Shown here piece by piece: positions 8,351-16,254 of a stretch of 64,000 bases of DNA. The stretch is from NCBI RefSeq assembly GCF_050563535.1, contig NZ_JBNXUO010000002.1, positions 248,001 to 312,000 on the forward strand. Reading direction: 5' to 3'. This stretch comes from Falsiroseomonas sp050563535. Its GTDB lineage: Bacteria > Pseudomonadota > Alphaproteobacteria > Acetobacterales > Acetobacteraceae. Both the position numbers and the translations under genes were made by a program. The notes beneath the pieces were generated by a model that was given only the letters and a program-made list of their open reading frames with translations, made no database searches and was not told the DNA's origin. Positions within the stretch are counted from its first letter, which is position 1; the number at the start of each line of letters is the position of its first letter.

Positions 8351-10036
8351 TCAGTCGCCGAGCGCCGCGCCTTCCCGCCGGGGATCGGCGGCGCCGAGCA
8401 GCCCCCCCGGCGTGACCCGGATGACGGCGAGGCCCGAGCCGTTCTCCCGCACATCGGTCCGGTGGCCGCGTGCTTCCAGCGCCGGGGCGAGGGCCGCGGC
8501 GGGCGTCCCGGCCTCCAGCTCGACCGGGCCGGTGCCGACGACGCCGATCCGCGGCAGGGCCACTGCCTCAGCGGGCATCATGCCCCAGTCGATCATCGCC
8601 ACCAGCACCTGCGCGACGTGGAAGATGATGCGGGCCCCGCCCGCCGAGCCCAGCACCATCGCCGTCCGGTCCTCCGCATCCAGCACGATGGTCGGTGCGG
8701 TGGAGGAGCGCGGGCGCTTGCCCGGCTCCACACGGTTGGCCACCGGGCGGCCGTCCTGGTCCGGCGCGAAGGCGAAGTCGGTGAGCTGGTTGTTCAGCAG
8801 GAAGCCGCGGACCATGATGCGCGCGCCCATCACCGCCTCGATCGTCGGCGTCAGGGACACGGCGTTGCCGTCCGAATCGAGCACCGCGACATGGCTGGTC
8901 CCGGCCTCGTGCTCCTCGGCCTGGGGGGCCAGAAGCGCGTCCTGCCAGGGCGGGTTGCCGGCCCGCGGCGGGGCCATGGCGCGGTCCCGGTCGATCAGCT
9001 GCGCGCGCCCGGTCAGGTAGGCGGGATCGAGCAGGCCGCGGACGGGCACCCGCACGAAGGCGTCGTCCGCGAGGTAGAGGTTGCGGTCCGCGAAGGCCAG
9101 CCGCCCGGCCTCGCCCAGCAGATGCGCCGCGTCGGGGCCGCCCGGCGGCAGGCCCCGCAGGTCGAAATGGCCGAGCAGACCGAGGATCTGCCCCACCGCC
9201 ACCCCGCCGGAGGTCGGGGGACCCATGCCGCAGACCCGGAACCCCCGGTAGGGCCCGCACAGCACCGCCCGCCGGCGCGGCTGGTAGGCGGCGAGATCGG
9301 CCTCCGTCATCCCGCCGGGGTTGCGGTGCCCCTGCACCGCCACCGCGATGTCGGCCGCGACGGGGCCGAGATGCAGAACATCCGCCCCTTCCGCCGCCAC
9401 TGCGCGCAGCGTGGCCGCGAGCATCGGGTTGCGCAGCATGTGCCCGGGCGGCCAGGGATTGCCGCCCTCGTCCAGGAAATGGGCCCGCGCGCCGGGGTCG
9501 CGCCGCAGCGCCGCGGCGGTCGCGCCGATGGCCGCGGAAAGGCGCGGGGAGACGGCGAATCCCGCTTCGGCAAGCCGGATCGTCGGCTCCAGCAGCCGCG
9601 CCCAGGGAAGGCGGCCATGGTCGCGATGCGCGGCCTCCAGCATCCGCAGAAGCCCCGGCACGCCGACCGCGCGCCCGCCCTCCATCGCCTCGGCGAAGGA
9701 CATGGGCTGGCCATCGGCGCGCAGGAACAGGCGCGGCGTGGCGGAAGCGGGCGCCGTCTCGCGCCCGTCCCAGGCCTCGATCGCGCCGTCGGACCCGCGC
9801 CGCGTCAGCATCAGCCCGCCGCCGCCGATGCCGGAGGCCTGCGGCTCCACCAGCGTCAGCATCACCGCCGCCGCGATCGCGGCATCGAGCGCGCTGCCGC
9901 CATCCCGCAGCACCTGCCGCCCGGCTTCGGCGGCGTGCGGGTTGGGGGCGACCACCATGTGCCGGCGCGCGGCATCCGCCCGGAGCGGGCCGGGCAGCAG
10001 CAGCAGGCCGAGCAGGAGGAGAAAGCGACGCCGCAT
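8351..10036 (-). CDS. ggt: Gamma-glutamyltransferase (Ntn hydrolase)
   Basis: Periplasmic enzyme that cleaves gamma-glutamyl bonds, for example in glutathione, releasing products that can form 5-oxoproline. The precursor self-cleaves into two subunits. The new N-terminal threonine is in AGTSHVAVLDSDGNAVSLT, about two-thirds along the protein. LLNNQLTDFA and the downstream glycine-rich GSAGGARI of the small subunit are also present. The start at 10036 is preferred because GGGGCGG lies just before it and it gives a normal signal peptide (MRRRFLLLLGLLLLPGPLRADA); an ATG at 10057 is possible. It is divergent from yraN. Confidence 0.9.
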   Translation of the reverse strand: MRRRFLLLLGLLLLPGPLRADAARRHMVVAPNPHAAEAGRQVLRDGGSALDAAIAAAVMLTLVEPQASGIGGGGLMLTRRGSDGAIEAWDGRETAPASATPRLFLRADGQPMSFAEAMEGGRAVGVPGLLRMLEAAHRDHGRLPWARLLEPTIRLAEAGFAVSPRLSAAIGATAAALRRDPGARAHFLDEGGNPWPPGHMLRNPMLAATLRAVAAEGADVLHLGPVAADIAVAVQGHRNPGGMTEADLAAYQPRRRAVLCGPYRGFRVCGMGPPTSGGVAVGQILGLLGHFDLRGLPPGGPDAAHLLGEAGRLAFADRNLYLADDAFVRVPVRGLLDPAYLTGRAQLIDRDRAMAPPRAGNPPWQDALLAPQAEEHEAGTSHVAVLDSDGNAVSLTPTIEAVMGARIMVRGFLLNNQLTDFAFAPDQDGRPVANRVEPGKRPRSSTAPTIVLDAEDRTAMVLGSAGGARIIFHVAQVLVAMIDWGMMPAEAVALPRIGVVGTGPVELEAGTPAAALAPALEARGHRTDVRENGSGLAVIRVTPGGLLGAADPRREGAALGD

Positions 10037-10073
10037 TCGACCGCCCCGTTCCGTCATGCGACAAGGCTAGGCC

Positions 10074-10448
10074 ATGCAGCGCCCGCGCGAAATCCGCGAA
10101 GCCGCCGAGGGTCGCGGCCGCCAGGCCGAGGCACGGGCCGCCGCCGCGCTCGAGGCCGAGGGCTGGACCGTGCTCGCGCGCCGGGTGCGGACCGGGGCAG
10201 GGGAGATCGACCTGGTGGCCGAGCGTGCGGGGCTGCTCGCCTTCGTCGAGGTGAAGGCCCGCCCCACGCTGGCCGAGGCCGCCTTCGCGCTCCGCCCGGC
10301 GCAGCGGCGCCGGCTGGTCGGTGCCGCCGGTGCCTGGCTGGCAGCGCATCCGGGCCGCGGCGCGGCCGGCATCCGCTTCGATGTTCTGCTGGTCGACGGC
10401 GCGGGGCAGGTGCGCCGCATCGCCGATGCGTTCCGGCCGGAGGAATGA
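10074..10448 (+). CDS. yraN: YraN/UPF0102 family nuclease-like protein
   Basis: Cytoplasmic protein of 124 residues. It has the restriction-endonuclease-like fold signature of the UPF0102 family: a central GEIDLVAE followed by FVEVKAR, the PD-(D/E)XK-type acidic and lysine residues. Length is normal. The cellular role of YraN is not firmly established; a Holliday-junction-like nuclease has been suggested for the fold. It is usually found beside rsmI, but here it sits between ggt and ihfA. Confidence 0.85.
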   Translation: MQRPREIREAAEGRGRQAEARAAAALEAEGWTVLARRVRTGAGEIDLVAERAGLLAFVEVKARPTLAEAAFALRPAQRRRLVGAAGAWLAAHPGRGAAGIRFDVLLVDGAGQVRRIADAFRPEE

Positions 10449-10481
10449 CCCGGCCGGGGCACGCATCGCGCAACGTCGCGG

Positions 10482-10512
10482 TTGACGCCCCTGCCGGATA
10501 CAGCTTTTGTAG
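10482..10512 (+). promoter_or_regulatory. Candidate promoter for ihfA
   Basis: A good -35 match TTGACG at 10482-10487 is followed about 17-19 bp later by the AT-richer stretch TTTTGTAG, the only such stretch in the 97-bp gap before ihfA. The -10 element is weak, so its exact position is a guess. Confidence 0.4.
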
Positions 10513-10545
10513 CAAGGATAAGGGCTTGCAGAGGCCGGTTGCGGC

Positions 10546-10935
10546 ATGAAGACGATCACCCGGGCGCATCTGGCCGAAGCGATCTACGCGCAGGTCGGCC
10601 TGTCGCGGAACGAGAGCGCCGCCCTGCTCGAGACGGTGCTGGAACGCATGTCGGCGACCCTTGCGGCGGGGGAGCCGGTGAAGATCTCGGCCTTCGGCTC
10701 CTTCGTGGTGCGGCAGAAGGGCAAGCGCGTCGGCCGCAACCCCAAGACGGGGGTGGAAGTGCCGATCCTGCCGCGCAAGGTGCTGGCCTTCCGCCCTTCC
10801 CATGTGCTGCGCGCCCGGCTCAACCCCGGCCAGGATGTCGGGCCGGAGGATGACGACCAGCCCCGCCCCGCTGCCGCTGCGCCAGCCCGCCGCGGCCGAG
10901 ACGACGCGCCGCCCCGGCGGGGCCGCGACGCATGA
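10546..10935 (+). CDS. ihfA: Integration host factor subunit alpha
   Basis: DNA-bending nucleoid protein of 129 residues. It has the HU/IHF fold with the alpha-type start (MKTITRAHLAEAIYAQVGLS), the signature ISAFGSFVVRQKGKRVGRNPKTG, and the beta-arm region. The usual protein ends near residue 100. Here a 29-residue tail follows, rich in Asp, Pro and Arg, with RRGRD present twice. The last four bases overlap the start of the merR gene, the usual alphaproteobacterial order. Confidence 0.93.
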   Translation: MKTITRAHLAEAIYAQVGLSRNESAALLETVLERMSATLAAGEPVKISAFGSFVVRQKGKRVGRNPKTGVEVPILPRKVLAFRPSHVLRARLNPGQDVGPEDDDQPRPAAAAPARRGRDDAPPRRGRDA

Positions 10936-11366
10936 GCGACGAGGCCGCGGAGGTGGAACGCGACGGCGGCCGCCCACGTCCGCGCAAGGCACCCACCGCC
11001 TTCCGCACGATCAGCGAAGTGGCGGACGACCTTCAGATCCCGCAGCATGTGCTGCGCTTCTGGGAGACCAAGTTCCCCCAGTTGAAGCCCCTGAAGCGCG
11101 GCGGCGGCCGCCGCTACTACCGGCCGGAGGACATCGCGCTGCTGAAGCGCATCTCCGACCTGCTCTACACCCAGGGCTACACGATCAAGGGCGTGCAGCG
11201 CCTGTTGCGCGAGGGCGGGATCGAGGAAGCCGGCGCGAGCCCCGAACTGCCCCTTGGCGATCCCGAACGCGACGAGGCGGAGGGCGCGGAGGACGCGCTG
11301 CGCGAGGCGCTCGATGCGCTGGAGCGTCTGGCGCATGAATTGCGGGCGCTCGCCGCCCGCGCCTGA
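10932..11366 (+). CDS. MerR family transcriptional regulator
   Basis: DNA-binding protein of 144 residues. The winged helix-turn-helix spans roughly residues 20-90, with ISEVADDLQIPQHVLRFWE and the wing RRYYRPEDI, followed by TQGYTIKGVQRLLREGG. The C-terminal part is acidic and helical, with no cysteine metal-binding site, so a metal sensor is unlikely. It overlaps ihfA by an ATGA and must be co-transcribed with it. This ihfA-merR pair is common in alphaproteobacteria; the regulator's targets are not known. Confidence 0.88.
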   Translation: MSDEAAEVERDGGRPRPRKAPTAFRTISEVADDLQIPQHVLRFWETKFPQLKPLKRGGGRRYYRPEDIALLKRISDLLYTQGYTIKGVQRLLREGGIEEAGASPELPLGDPERDEAEGAEDALREALDALERLAHELRALAARA

Positions 11367-11390
11367 CCGCATTCACCCCCATCCGGAGGG

Positions 11391-11419
11391 TTGGCGCGCC
11401 CCCCATGCGGTGCTATGCC
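11391..11419 (+). promoter_or_regulatory. Probable promoter of tRNA-Pro
   Basis: TTGGCG at 11391-11396 and TATGCC at 11414-11419 are separated by exactly 17 bp. The mature tRNA begins 8 bp after the -10 hexamer, a normal distance for a stable-RNA promoter. Confidence 0.6.
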
Positions 11420-11427
11420 GCCGGCGT

Positions 11428-11504
11428 CGGAGCGTAGCGCAGCCTGGTAGCGCATCAGTCTGGGGGACTGGGGGTCGTGGGTTCAAATCCCGCCGCTCCG
11501 ACCA
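11428..11504 (+). tRNA. tRNA-Pro (anticodon GGG), CCA encoded
   Basis: A complete cloverleaf can be folded by hand. The acceptor stem CGGAGCG pairs with CGCTCCG, the D stem is GCGC/GCGC, and the anticodon stem is TCAGT/ACTGG with loop CTGGGGG, giving anticodon GGG. The T arm has GTTCAAAT. The CCA end is encoded. The start resembles E. coli proL. No integrase or att-like duplication is seen beside it. Confidence 0.95.
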
Positions 11505-11682
11505 TTTCCTGACCGACCCGGATGAGCGTGACGGCCGAGACTGGCCTCGTCCTCGAAGCAGGCGCTGGTTCGGCTTGCACGACGGGCCGGCCCGCCGCCC
11601 TGGTTGTTCCGCCAGCCCGGAGGGTCACGCGGCAGGGCCCGCCCGGTGTGCCCGGCATGGTCGGCGGCCCCAGATCCACGCG

Positions 11683-12250
11683 ATGTTCTTCGATTCCTGG
11701 TCGTCGCTCGGCCGCATCCTGGTGGTGGCGCGCTCGCCTACCTGGCGCTCGTCGTGCTGCTGCGCGTCTCCGGCAGGCGGACACTGACCAAGCTCAACGC
11801 CTTCGATCTGGTGGTGACAGCAGCACTCGGCTCCCCCTCGCGACGGTCCTGCTGAACAGCTCGGTGCCGCTCGCCAACGGCGCCGCCGGCTTCGCGGTGC
11901 TGGTCGGGCTGCAATGGCTCGTGGCGTTCCTGTCGGTGAGGTCGGCGCGCTTCGGCGCGCTGGTGAAATCCGAACCGACATTGCTGCTGCACCGCGGCCG
12001 CTTCCTGGAAGGCGCGATGCGCGGCCAGCGCGTCACGCGGGAGGAGGTGGTCTCCGCGCTGCGCGCTTCCGGCGTCGCTCGGCAGGAGGACGCGGCCGCC
12101 GTGGTGCTGGAGACGGATGGCAGCCTCAGTGTCATCGCCGGGGCGGACCAGGCGCTGTCGGTTCTGCCACGGGGCGGCTGGCGCGCGGGCGGCAACCCGC
12201 CATGCGACCCGGCCGTTGCCCGGACAAGCGGATGGGCAGGGATGGCTGGC
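11683..12250 (+). pseudogene. DUF421 (YetF-like) membrane protein, two frameshifts
   Basis: Pieces of one DUF421 protein appear in three successive reading frames. The N-terminus MFFDSWSSLGRILVV is in the first. ALAYLALVVLLRVSG through LNAFDLVVTAALGS is in the second. The third holds ATVLLNSSVPLANGAAG and the cytosolic YetF domain (EPTLLLHRGRFLEGAMR and onward). Single missing bases at about 11721-11732 and in the C5 run at 11833-11837 would restore one frame. No stop separates the last frame from the MscS-like gene downstream. Either a real pseudogene or two sequencing errors. Confidence 0.75.
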
Positions 12251-12970
12251 ATGGATCTTGGCGCTGCGATCGACCGGCTGGATGCACTTGCGACGGGCAC
12301 GCTCGCGCTGCTGCCCGGGCTCGCCTTCGGGCTGGGCGTCTTCGGGCTGTTCCTGCTGCTGGCCCGTGGCGTGGGGGCAGGCGTGGCGCGCGCCGTGCGG
12401 TTCCGCTCGGAAAGCCCGGGGCTTGCGCGCGTGCTGGGGCGCATCGGCGGCGGGCTGGTGACCGGCCTTGGCGTGCTGGTGGGGGCGGCGGTGGCCTTCC
12501 CCTCGATCAACGCGGCGGACCTTTTCTCCGTGCTCGGTATCGGCATGGGCGACGACATCGCCGAAGCCAGGCGCGTGCTGCTCGATGTCGCACGCGGGGC
12601 CGAGGGCGTGCTGGCCGACCCGCCGCCGAAGGTGCGCGTGGCCGAGATCGGCGATTTCGCGGTGCAGCTCGACGTGATGGTGTGGATCGACCCGCCGCAG
12701 CGGGCCGAGTCGCTCGACGTCGTCGACCGCGTGCTGGAACGCGGCAAGGTGGTCCTGCTGGGGGCCGGCATCGACCTGCCCTATCCGACGCAGCAGATGC
12801 TGTTCCACGACCAGACCGAGGCCAGCGACGGCGACCGCGCACGCCAGCGGGAGGGCTGGCCCGTGCGCCCGCGCGTCGGGAACCCGCCGCCGCGCTGGCA
12901 GGTCGCGAACGACGATGCCGGCCTGCCCCCCGCCGGTGCCCGCCCGGCTGCGGAGGACGGCCGGCGGTGA
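12251..12970 (+). pseudogene. MscS-type mechanosensitive channel with its core deleted in frame
   Basis: The first about 98 residues match the N-terminal helices of MscS-type channels up to FPSINAADLFSVLGIG. The text then jumps to GDDIAEARRVLLDVARG and continues through the normal C-terminus (GIDLPYPTQQMLFHDQT, GDRARQREGWP). In the family, roughly 90-100 residues lie between these two points: the pore helix (GFAF region) and the beta domain. Both flanks of the junction read GIG/GDD-like, so a deletion between short repeats is plausible. The frame is open (239 codons), but a channel cannot form. Its start is in frame with the DUF421 remnant. Confidence 0.75.
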
Positions 12971-14265
12971 CCCCGGGCCCCGGTCCCCGGCTTCGGCAGA
13001 AATGGGCGGACCTGCTCGCCGCCTTCTGGCTGCGGCCGGCGCTGATGGTGGCCGTCGCCATCGTCGCGGCCGAGACGCTGGTGCGGACCGACGGGGCGGT
13101 GGAAATGCCGGGCTGGATCGCGGCCTGGGTCTATGCGGGCGGCGTGGCCGGCGCGCGCGACGTGCTGGGCGCCATCGCCTCGGCCACCATCGGCGTGGCG
13201 GGCACCACCTTCTCGATCACGGTTGCGGCGCTGACCCTCGCCTCCAACCAGATGGGGCCGCGTCTGCTGCGCAACTTCACGCGCGACCCCGGAAACGGCT
13301 ACGCGCTCGGCGCGCTGCTTGCGACCTTCGCCTATGCCCTCGTCACCCTGCGCTCGGTGCATGAGGCGGAGGAGGGGGCCTTCGTGCCGCAGCTCGGCGT
13401 CTCGGTGGCGCTGCTGCTGGCCTTCGCCTGCGTCGGCGTGCTGGTGTGGTTCATCCACCACATCGCCATGGCGATCAGCGTGGACCGCGTGGTGGCCCTC
13501 GTCCATGCCGATCTGGCGGCCGCGATCCGCGCGCTGCCGCGGGGCGGGGAGGATGATCCCGCGCCGCCGCCCGACGACCCGCCCGATGGGAGCGCCGCTG
13601 GACCGCTGCGCCTGCCGGGCGGAGGATACCTGCGCGTGCTCGACGACGACGCGCTGGCCGGGTGGGCGGCCGAGCATGGCGCCAGGATCCGGCTCCGCCT
13701 GCGCCCGGGCGACTTCGCCTTCCCCGGATCCGAGGTCGGGCGCGTCTGGCCAGCGGCGCGGGCCGGGGCGGCGGAGGAGGCGCTGGAACGCGCGACGGTT
13801 CTCGGCGACACGCGCAGCCCCGGCCAGGACCTCGAATTCCTGGTGCGGCAACTGGTGGAGATCGGGCTGCGGGCGCTCTCCTCCGGCGTGAAGGATCCCT
13901 TCACCGCCATCGCCGTGCTCGACCGGCTGGGCGCCGCCCTGTGCGACCTGGCCGGGCGCCGCCTGCCGGACGGCCGCACCCTGCGCGATGGCAAGCTGCG
14001 GCTGGAACGGCCGGTGACGAGCTATGCCGGGTTGCTGGACGCCATGTTCCATCCCCTCCGGCAGGGCGCGAGGGACGACCCGGGCGTGACGATACGCCTC
14101 CTCGAAGTGCTGGCCGAGGTGGCGGCGGTCGAGCGCGGGGAGGCGCGCCGCGCCGCGCTGCTGCGCCATGCCGATCTGGCGCGGGCCTCGGCGGCAGGCG
14201 GGGATGCCTCCGTCGCGGCGGCGATCGCGGAGCGGCACGGGGCCGTGCTGCGGGCGGCCGCATGA
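12967..14265 (+). CDS. DUF2254 family membrane protein
   Basis: Predicted inner-membrane protein of 432 residues. Four hydrophobic segments occupy about residues 20-165. Between the second and third is the family hallmark TFSITVAALTLASNQMGPRLLRNF. The segment FIHHIAMAISVDRVVALVH ends the membrane part, and a large cytosolic domain follows (about 200-432). The start is GTG, overlapping the stop of the MscS-type remnant as GTGA. The function of DUF2254 is unknown. Unlike its upstream neighbours, this gene appears intact. Confidence 0.8.
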   Translation: MTPGPGPRLRQKWADLLAAFWLRPALMVAVAIVAAETLVRTDGAVEMPGWIAAWVYAGGVAGARDVLGAIASATIGVAGTTFSITVAALTLASNQMGPRLLRNFTRDPGNGYALGALLATFAYALVTLRSVHEAEEGAFVPQLGVSVALLLAFACVGVLVWFIHHIAMAISVDRVVALVHADLAAAIRALPRGGEDDPAPPPDDPPDGSAAGPLRLPGGGYLRVLDDDALAGWAAEHGARIRLRLRPGDFAFPGSEVGRVWPAARAGAAEEALERATVLGDTRSPGQDLEFLVRQLVEIGLRALSSGVKDPFTAIAVLDRLGAALCDLAGRRLPDGRTLRDGKLRLERPVTSYAGLLDAMFHPLRQGARDDPGVTIRLLEVLAEVAAVERGEARRAALLRHADLARASAAGGDASVAAAIAERHGAVLRAAA

Positions 14266-14528
14266 CCGCTGCCGCGCTGGCCGCGGCGCTGCTGCTGCTG
14301 GCCGCGACCCTGCTGCCGGAGATCCCGACGGATGGCTGGTGGATACGGGCGCTCGATTTCGTTTGGGCGGGAGGATGTGCCGCGGCCAGGCCCGGCGAAC
14401 TGAGGGCGCGACCCCGGACCATGGCCAGACATGGGGGGCGGCCGACCCTGCTGCGCGACGAGGTCGGGCGCGCCGCCATCCATGCCGCCGGGCGTCATGC
14501 CCGGCGGCGGATGCAGCCTAGAGCGTGA
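14262..14528 (+). pseudogene. Truncated membrane-anchored EEP-type (endonuclease/exonuclease/phosphatase) protein, N-terminal remnant
   Basis: The frame starts with an ATGA overlap on the DUF2254 gene and encodes a hydrophobic helix followed by TDGWWIRALDFV. This resembles the start of membrane-anchored EEP family nucleases often found beside such genes. After about 38 residues similarity stops, and the rest is a low-complexity Arg/Ala run ending within the palindromic repeat. No catalytic motifs are present. The assignment comes from the short hydrophobic start and is tentative. Confidence 0.4.
14484..14508. other. Strong hairpin at the end of the plus-strand gene group
   Basis: GCCGCCGGGC, a 5-base loop and GCCCGGCGGC form a perfect 10-bp GC stem. 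No T-run follows, so it is not a classical intrinsic terminator. It may pause or stabilise the 3' end of the DUF2254 transcript. Confidence 0.4.
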
Positions 14529-14624
14529 TCGCCGCAGGCTGGAACGGCCGGAGGCGTGAATCACGCGGGAAAACAAGAGCCTGGACCTTGATCCGCGCTT
14601 CAATCAACGCGGATCATGGTCTAG
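14518..14624. repeat. Palindromic intergenic repeat element (REP-like)
   Basis: The 107-bp element begins CTAGAGCGTGATC and ends GATCATGGTCTAG, which are inverted copies with two mismatches. Inside is a perfect hairpin GATCCGCG, 10-base loop, CGCGGATC (14590-14615), and a second pair CGTGAT/ATCACG. This layout resembles small extragenic palindromic repeats of alphaproteobacteria. The right end supplies the TAG stop of the amino-acid binding protein gene on the minus strand, so the element may also end that transcript. Confidence 0.55.
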
Positions 14625-15463
14625 GGCAGCGGGGTGAACTGGAGCTGCGAGAAGGGCGTCACCCGGTCGGTGCGGACCATCCTGAACTCCGTGTCCGGGC
14701 CGAGCCACCGGTTCCAGATGGCCGTCAGCTCCCCGTCGCGCTCCATCTCGGCAAGGGTCTCGTTGACGCGGGCGAGCAGCTGCGGCTCGTCGCGCTTCAT
14801 GCCGACGCCGATCGGCTGGAACGCCATCGGCTCCTCGATCATGCGCATCGGGACACCGGCGGTCTGCGAGTCGTTGACAAGCTTGGTGATGGTCATCGTG
14901 TTGGCCACGATGCCGAAGGCGCGGTTCTGCTGGACGGCCATGAAGGCAGAGCCGGTGTCGGCGAAGGTCAACGGCTCGGACCCGTTCATGCGGATGGCCA
15001 GCTCCGAGGTCGATCCCCGCGTGGAGGCGAGGCGCCGGCCGGCATAGTCGGCCCGGCTGCGGCCGGGATCGTTGGCGCGGACGGCCAGCATCTCCTTGGC
15101 GAGGTAGTACGGATCGCTGAACTGGATCTGCTCCGCGCGGCTCAGCGTGTAGGCGAGGTTCGCGATCGTCAGGTCGACGCGGCCCAGCCTGACCTCCGGC
15201 ACGCGCGCCTCGACGGACACCGGCGTGATCCGGGCCTGGACGCCCCAGCGACGGGCGATGGCGCGGCAGAGGTCGACGTCATGGCCGACCATCTCGCGCG
15301 TGCGCGGATCGGGCGCCGCGAAGGGCGGCACGTCCGCGAAGGTGGCGCAGCGCAGCTCCCGCCGCTGCATGATCTCCGCCAGCTGGTTGGCCTGGGCCTG
15401 CGGCGCGGCCGCGAAGCCGAGGGCGACGAGGCCCAGCGCGACAATTGATCTCCGTGCCTTCAT
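14621..15463 (-). CDS. Polar amino-acid ABC transporter substrate-binding protein (SBP_bac_3)
   Basis: Periplasmic binding protein of 280 residues and last gene of the SDR/ABC unit. The start at 15463 has AGGAGA upstream and yields a signal peptide (MKARRSIVALGLVALGFAAAPQAQA). The mature protein shows the family-3 pattern: LRCATFADVPPFAAPDP, then GHDVDLCRAIARRWG, and YYLAKEMLAV at the domain crossing. With the adjacent oxoprolinase-type genes, an amino-acid-like or 5-oxoproline ligand is plausible (inference). Confidence 0.9.
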   Translation of the reverse strand: MKARRSIVALGLVALGFAAAPQAQANQLAEIMQRRELRCATFADVPPFAAPDPRTREMVGHDVDLCRAIARRWGVQARITPVSVEARVPEVRLGRVDLTIANLAYTLSRAEQIQFSDPYYLAKEMLAVRANDPGRSRADYAGRRLASTRGSTSELAIRMNGSEPLTFADTGSAFMAVQQNRAFGIVANTMTITKLVNDSQTAGVPMRMIEEPMAFQPIGVGMKRDEPQLLARVNETLAEMERDGELTAIWNRWLGPDTEFRMVRTDRVTPFSQLQFTPLP

Positions 15464-15495
15464 GTCCGTTCTCCTCTGCCTGGTTCCGATCTCGT

Positions 15496-16251
15496 TCACC
15501 GCACGCGCAGCTCCGACAGGAAGCGTTGCGCGCGGGGATGCCTGGCGCGGCCGAAGAATTCCTCCGGCGGGGCCGTCTCGACGATCCGGCCCTCGTCCAT
15601 GAACCAGACGCGGTCGGCGACGTCGCGCGCGAAGCCCATCTCATGGGTCACGCACATCATGGTCATGCCGTCGCGGGCGAGGCCGCGCATGACGTTCAGC
15701 ACCTCACCCACCATCTCGGGGTCGAGCGCGCTGGTCGGCTCGTCGAAGAGCATGGCGGGCGGCTCCATCGCGAGCGCCCTGGCGATCGCGACGCGCTGCT
15801 GCTGGCCGCCGGAAAGCTGTCCGGGGAAGTTGTCGCGCCTGGCGGACAGCCCGACGCGGTCGAGCAGGGCGGCCGCCTTCTCCCGCGCCTCCGCCCGCCC
15901 CATCCCGCTGACGCGCATGGGAGAGAGCATGACGTTCTCCAGCGCGGAGAGGTGCGGGAACAGGTTGAAGCTCTGGAACACGAAGCCGATGCGGCTGCGC
16001 AGCCGGTTGAGCTGCGCGCTGCCCATCTTCGCATGCACGTCCTGGCCGTCGAAGACGATCGAGCCCGAATGGATGTCCTCGAGCCGGTTGACGGTGCGGA
16101 TCAGCGTGGACTTGCCGGAGCCCGACGGGCCGCAGACCACCACCACCTCGCCGCGGGCGACCGTCTCGGTCACGTCGACGAGGGCGGCAAGCTGGCCGTA
16201 GAACTTGTTGACGCCGCGGAAGTCGATCATCTCGGGTCGGGAAGCGCTCAT
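15496..16251 (-). CDS. Polar amino-acid ABC transporter ATP-binding protein (GlnQ-like)
   Basis: ATPase of 251 residues. Walker A is GPSGSGKST, the signature LSGGQQQR, Walker B AMLFDEPTSALDPE, and the switch histidine lies in CVTHEMGFA. Its length and sequence match the GlnQ/HisP group that energises polar amino-acid uptake. It begins 3 bp after the upstream permease gene ends and stands before the binding-protein gene. Confidence 0.93.
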   Translation of the reverse strand: MSASRPEMIDFRGVNKFYGQLAALVDVTETVARGEVVVVCGPSGSGKSTLIRTVNRLEDIHSGSIVFDGQDVHAKMGSAQLNRLRSRIGFVFQSFNLFPHLSALENVMLSPMRVSGMGRAEAREKAAALLDRVGLSARRDNFPGQLSGGQQQRVAIARALAMEPPAMLFDEPTSALDPEMVGEVLNVMRGLARDGMTMMCVTHEMGFARDVADRVWFMDEGRIVETAPPEEFFGRARHPRAQRFLSELRVR

Positions 16252-16254
16252 CGC

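Noticed and set aside
11428..11682. tRNA-Pro as an integration site for a genomic island
   Set aside because: No integrase, no duplicated tRNA 3' end and no foreign composition were found nearby. The damaged genes downstream look like local decay rather than an inserted element.
11522..12970. A single 482-residue DUF421-MscS fusion protein
   Set aside because: The first about 100 residues of that frame are nonsense. The apparent fusion arises from frameshifts in the first gene, loss of its stop and an internal deletion in the second.
14484..14508. Classical intrinsic terminator after the DUF2254 gene group
   Set aside because: The stem is strong but no run of T follows, so it is reported only as a hairpin.
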